64,000 nt of DNA from Hippopus hippopus (lineage: Eukaryota; Mollusca; Bivalvia; Cardiida; Cardiidae), in assembly GCA_946811185.2 (NCBI GenBank), contig OX328102.1:12215194-12279193 (forward strand). The letters run 5' to 3'. The notes under the pieces are model-generated. The model worked only from the letters and a program-made list of their open reading frames with translations, ran no database searches and was not told where the DNA came from. The first letter of the stretch is position 1; the number at the start of each line of letters is the position of its first letter. Made by a program: the position numbers and the translations under genes. Shown piece after piece: positions 59,420 to 64,000 of this stretch.

Positions 59420-59880
59420 CGAATTCCAAGCATTTGTAGACGACAATTTAGATGGAAATTGTCTTTGAAAGGATAGAAACAAAACTGGCTTGCAACACAC
59501 GAAAAGGGACATCCGAACATTTGCGTACAGTGTCGTCTCGGATCAGCCTGCGCAGTCCCCGCAGGCTAATCCGAGACGGCACTTTACGACTACATTAGAT
59601 TTTGTGCTACAGTAGACTTGCACAAAACAGAAAATTACATTAAAACGGAAAGTGTCGTTTCGGATTAGCCTGCGCGGACTGCACAGGCTGATCCGAGACG
59701 ACATTTTACGCAAATGTCCGAATACCCCTTTTCTCGTGTTGGAGGCCATTACTATGGAAATAGGAGATTTCTTCTTTTCCCAAAATGTTTTTCTTTTCTA
59801 GCTAAGCCAAAGTTCCTCATTTGAGCCACATTTTATTTGTCGTCTGCAAATGTGTTGAATTCAGACTAGTCTAAAATTTT
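59420..59880. repeat. Foldback element with MITE at its centre
   Basis: Outer arms (TTTGTAGACGACAATTTAGATG; GAGCCACATTTTATTTGTCGTCTGC) belong to the family at 25100-25590. The AACACACGAAAAGGGAC MITE (59486-59752) occupies the centre. Confidence 0.65.
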
Positions 59881-60317
59881 GTCTGGTAAAATGAATAAAA
59901 AGAAAATTCAAGAAAAATATGAACATACATGTATGGGATATTCCTTCTGTTTTCTAAATATATTTTCGGTCAAAATCTTAACCTAAAGGTATCTTTGCCG
60001 GAGAATGTAGAACATCGCCTTTCTTTCCCCTTTAATTCACGAAAAAAATCTAGTTGTCTATGACTCTTTGGCAAAAGACAACATATTTGCAGGCGGTAGT
60101 AGGATATCAGGTTTTTTTTGTGTATTTTTTCTTCTTGTTTATCTCCGGAACGAACTCTAGATGCTTGAGCAAATTGTCCTGAAATTGACCTCTATGCAAA
60201 GAATAATTAGAGAATGAATATTTATATCATCGGGTATAATCGGACGGTACTGAAATTCTGTCAACGGTAAATGTCGGTTTTGACCCTTTCAATGCCATAG
60301 TCAAGATAAGAAGCTTT

Positions 60318-60385
60318 TGGCGGATGACATGGATCAAGATCAGACTGCACAGAAAGGGTATCCTAGATCTATGTCATCCGCCACG
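60318..60385. repeat. Small hairpin element
   Basis: GGCGGATGACATGGATCAAG pairs with CTAGATCTATGTCATCCGCC around a ~25-nt loop. Bases 59890-60315 and 60900-61225 hold nothing recognised. Confidence 0.7.
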
Positions 60386-60734
60386 TATTATAAATTAAAA
60401 CGACCAACATCAAATTTATTACAGGAATTCTAAGTGTTCTCTAAATACACGATAAATCCAATAGCTGCACAAAGAGTTGAAAATCGTTCACATGGTTCCG
60501 CATGCAGACGACAATATAGCCGAAGATAAGTTCGGACTGTAATTCAAGCGTGTAATATATGGTCAAAGAGGTCATTTATTTCATGTCAATTTGTTCGAGT
60601 AACACAAACATTGATGAATGATAGATAAAAGAACTACACCCTCTAATAATCTCTCCTAAGGGTCTTGTATTCATTGGCGGTGCCATAATCCTGTGTTTAA
60701 ACAATCCTTTGGGTAAGGTAAAAAACTTTTGAAA

Positions 60735-60890
60735 ACAATGTATATATGAAAAGGAGAAAATGCTGGTAACCAGCGTTTTCTACTTTCCAACAATATTTTC
60801 CACCATTAAGCGACAAATCCCATCATTCGAGCGCCATGTTTTCTATCGTCTGAATAGCTTTCAATTTGGACTTCTCCAAAATTCAGTCTT
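60735..60890. repeat. Foldback element (GGAGAAAATGCTGG centre)
   Basis: AAGGAGAAAATGCTGGTAACC / CAGCGTTTTCTAC palindrome with TCTATCGTCTGAATAGC arm; family of 25100-25590. Confidence 0.6.
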
Positions 60891-61229
60891 TCGGTTAATT
60901 CTAACAAATTAAGCGATCTCTGCTACAACTAAAAAAGGAAACTGAACTTGAAAAATGCAATCACATGGCATAAAAGTATCACCCCTGTCCGTAGAATCTC
61001 GTCAGTTTCAGTAAGTAGACCAACAACCTTTCTGTGCTGTGCAAGCTTCCTTCATCTAGTTACAGTTACGAAGAAAGACTTTGTGTGTCGGGCTATGGAC
61101 CAATAGATTGTTGTAATTTGGGACCGTAGAATAGAAATTACATTCTACCGTGTTAGAGAATTTCTCCACAAGCCTGAAAAACACAGATTACATAAAAAAA
61201 AAAAAAAAGCAGCAAAGACAAAGAGACAT

Positions 61230-61475
61230 GCTCTGTGAAAAGGGAGCTTTATGTATCTGTAAAAAGTATCAACCAGGCCAGCCTGCGCAGTTCCTGCAGG
61301 CTGACCTGGTCGAAACCTATTGGTAAATTTTCATGTCCAAGGACCGTTCTACCTTATGATTCAGTCGGTAATTAGACAAAATGGATTTTACGGATCCATG
61401 ATTATGTGAAGGCTTGATTGGTATAACGCATCATGGAGATGCATTAAGTCCCCTTTTCCCAAAACACGCCTCATA
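61230..61475. repeat. Foldback MITE, ATGCTCTG...GCTTAATGCAT family
   Basis: ACATGCTCTGTGAAAAGGGAG, AGGCCAGCCTGCGCAG / GCAGGCTGACCTGG, and the outer inverse TGCATTAAGTCCCC. Bases 61480-62270 hold nothing recognised. Confidence 0.7.
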
Positions 61476-62277
61476 AAAAGAGTAGGGCATGTGGGTGTCA
61501 GCTATCGGCTACCGGTGTTTTTTTTTCAGAGAAAACTCTTAATAAAACATAGGATAACTGTGTCAAAAATAGTTTGAGGGTTACCAGCCCTTCTTGTGTT
61601 GGTTGACTTATTGATAGCTAACAACTAGTTCAAGTTTGAATTATCTTTTTACCAAAAGAGAAAATAATTCCTTGTTGCGTATCCCCTCACACAGAAGAAC
61701 GTATTACAAGAATACGTTTACAAAAAAAAAAAGTTCGTAGGTTTAGACCAGAATTATGACATAAGTGTGTTTAATCCAGTTGAGAGAAAATCACGCACAG
61801 TGAATTATTTAAAAAAGACAAAAATCCATTTCCAGGCTGACACTTTCTTTAAATTTTAATCTTCCGATTGCCAAATTTATCCTTCCGCGTTACAAACATG
61901 CAATGGCACTGAAATCCAGAAATTCTAAAAGACTGTATTTTTTTCCCGGATCGCCATGTGCTGACGCCAAACATTTCATACCACTAGACAGAGAAACTTT
62001 AAGGTTCAGATGAATTTTGGAAATTTCAAAGTAACACAGTTTCAAGCTGACTCAACCAAATGTTATGGTAAATCAGAAATTGTCTTACTTTCTACATTTA
62101 GAATAATAGTAAGCGTTAGAGTGGTAAACTTGCGATTGTGAAACTGGCCTATTTGTGTGTAACTGGGCTGTATTGTTCAGAGCATAGACTGTGAAATGCG
62201 GTTGGTAGCATTACAAAATAATTCAAACAAAAACTTGATGTAAATGACGGAAGAAGTGTGTACGAGTATAAACTTAC

Positions 62278-62440
62278 ACCAATGCACAATTCCAAAAGTC
62301 CACACATCTAGCCAAACAGTCCATGAAGTGTTCTACCTGGAGGTGGTGTAGCATTCTAGATAGCCCGGCTTTGTTTAGCTCTTCTGCGTTGATATTATAA
62401 TCATCGATGAGTTGAAAGGTGGGAGATACCTGATTACATT
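62278..62440 (-). CDS. Possible internal exon of an unrecognised host gene
   Basis: On the minus strand TTGTATCATTACAG is a good 3' splice site. It is followed by 163 nt with an open frame encoding CNQVSPTFQLIDDYNINAEE, then LNKAGLSRMLHHLQ and VEHFMDCLARCVDFWNCAL, and then GTAAGT, a perfect donor. The peptide is complex, not repeat-like, and ends in a helical Cys/His-rich stretch. No family is recognised and no neighbouring exon was found in the window. Confidence 0.4.
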
Positions 62441-62552
62441 CTGTAATGATACAATCTTGTTATTATCGACACTCCTTGTTTAGTGGTAGGTTCGATAGGT
62501 AACCGAGACCGACGTCACAGGCTGCCCAGCACCTTTTGGTGCAACATTTATG

Positions 62553-62795
62553 AGCCATGCTCTGCCAAAGGGGTTTGATGTGTCTCCGTAATGCATGATA
62601 CCAAGCAAGTCATCATATAATTATGAACCAATAAAATCCATTTTGTCTAACAACCTATTTAATCATGAGGTAAATTGATAAACTGACAATCAGAAAATAG
62701 ACCACCGGCAAAAAGTTTCCACCCGATCTACCAGGTCAGCCTGACAAGTCTGCACGCTGACCTGGGTCGATATCCTCTGAAGAGAGCATGGCCAA
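62553..62795. repeat. Foldback MITE, GAGCCATGCTCTG family
   Basis: ATGAGCCATGCTCTGCCAAAG at the left, AGGTCAGCCTG / CTGACCTGGGTCGAT inside, AGAGAGCATGGCC at the right. Confidence 0.7.
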
Positions 62796-62879
62796 TAAAA
62801 TTCGGGTTTTACAAATAGGAAGGTCAGGCAAAACTACAGGGGGAAACAAAACGTGTCATTGAGAAGTGACTGATGCACC

Positions 62880-64000
62880 CGAAAGTAGTAAACTTTCTGT
62901 ATGAGCTTTGAACATAAACATTGACTACGGAAACAACACTCACAAACACTTCTGCTCTTGTCTTGACCTTGGTTTTTGACCTATAGATAAGATTCTTGCA
63001 CGCCACACAACATTAATATGTGGTTGACATTTCTGTAAAGTTATACTGAAATTCATTCATAATTGAAAAGGTAACAGGACAGACACTAATATAACCCCAA
63101 AAATTTCTCTTAATGATATTTAACCTTTTTGTGTCCTTGCCCTTTGACATACTTTCAGGCAAGACACGTTGTCGTCTTCTGGTTGACAATTCTTCAAAGT
63201 AATACTGAAATTCAATCATAATTAAAAAAGTTACAGGCCGGAAACAAACACAACTCCCCCCTCCCACACACCCACACCCCCACACCCACATTTGACATCA
63301 CTGTGACCTTGACCAATAAAATAAAAACATGACTTTTGTGTATGACACATAATCTTCGTGTTATTATATTTTGTGCAAAGTTATTCTGAAATTAAGTAAT
63401 ACAATTAAAAAAAAACACTTAAAGTCCAGAAACAAAAAACGGACATTTGACCTTGCCTTGACCTTGACCTTTGGACATGATTTTTGCACGTGGCACATTT
63501 TCCTTATGTGGCTTACAATTCTAAACGGTTGTTTTGAGATCCATTTGTAATAAAAAAAGTTACAGGTCAGGCACGATCACAACCTTCCAAAATTTCTCTT
63601 TTTAAACGTTGCCGTGACCTACCGACATTGTTCTCGGGCGCCAAACATCATCTGTGTGTGTTTTAAAATTCTACAAAGTTAAACAGAAATTCATTCATAA
63701 TAAAAAAAGTTCACAGGACACGAATACTACCCCAAAAACATTTGGCCTTTCTGTGACCTTGACCTCTGATCTATGGACATAACTTTTGCTCATGACATAT
63801 TGTCTTGATATGGTTAACATTTGTGCAAAGACATTTTGAAATTAAGTCATAGGGGAAACAGTTATTGCCCGGACACGAACATAACCGTCAAAAATTTCTC
63901 TTTTTAAATATATTTGATCTTGCTATGACCTTAACCTTTGGCCAATTTACAGTAGGTGATATAATGAGTAAGAGTTACGTTATGTGTTTATCAGCTAGAG
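62880..64000. repeat. Diverged tandem repeat, ~180-190-bp unit
   Basis: About six units with TGACCTTGACCTTTGGACATGA, ACATTTCTGTAAAGTTATACTGAAATTC and AATTTCTCTTTTTAA. It includes a short CCCACAC-rich stretch at 63257-63292 and runs off the window. Confidence 0.75.

Noticed and set aside
62880..64000. CRISPR-like array
   Set aside because: Units are ~185 bp, diverged throughout, without short identical repeats separated by unique spacers; it is a eukaryotic satellite.

Overview
The window looks like nuclear DNA of a mollusc, probably a bivalve. It is AT-rich and intron-sparse. It is packed with tRNA-derived SINEs, foldback MITEs and satellite-like dispersed repeats of the kind common in bivalve genomes. 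The only well-supported host genes are an uninterrupted rhodopsin-type GPCR (29795-30856) and one possible exon of an unrecognised gene (62278-62440). Species cannot be named from the sequence.

The most interesting content is two copies of one virus-like, Polinton-type element. Copy B (38783-53189, about 14.4 kb) is complete. It has 1.69-kb terminal inverted repeats (TIRs), AGTAGT...ACTACT termini and a 6-bp target duplication AACGGC. It sits at the exact centre of an older host palindrome. Copy A (before base 1 to 14979) is older, runs the other way, lacks its left end and is broken by a Tc1-like transposon (11136-12551). Both carry a protein-primed-type family B DNA polymerase, a CCHC zinc-knuckle protein and 5-8 small cassette genes of 46-225 aa. 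I see no integrase, packaging ATPase, protease or capsid gene.

The cassette genes look like miniature histone genes. Nearly every small gene is followed within about 10-60 nt by a histone-mRNA-type stem-loop (AGCCCT-TTTC-AGGGCT, then ACCCA). Many also have the downstream element CAAGAAAGA that U7 snRNA pairs with in histone pre-mRNAs. I count 16 such 3' ends. Upstream is a stereotyped promoter: CCAAT box, often an E2F-like GC block, TGAGTCA, then AAAGTAGGTCA exactly 15-16 nt before a TATA box that lies about 35-80 nt from the start codon. By contrast the replication genes (polymerase, CCHC protein and a third gene, here called G) share a simple divergent TATA promoter. They have no stem-loop and end near AATAAA in an AT-rich inverted repeat. 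This suggests two expression classes, one of them tied to the cell's histone (S-phase) machinery.

Layout: 1-14979 copy A. 14980-29670 host repeats, including a large broken inverted repeat (16986-26955) with nested insertions. 29670-34500 GPCR, a partial upstream duplicate and downstream relics of GPCR tails cut by repeats. 34500-38509 SINEs and MITEs. 38510-53545 host palindrome split by copy B. 53546-64000 another GPCR-tail relic, satellites, MITEs and the possible exon.

Comparison of the copies shows cassette shuffling, flipping of the polymerase core relative to its neighbour gene, and a deletion in copy B that joined gene G to a zinc-ribbon gene. Both polymerases carry disruptions, so neither copy looks fully functional as read.
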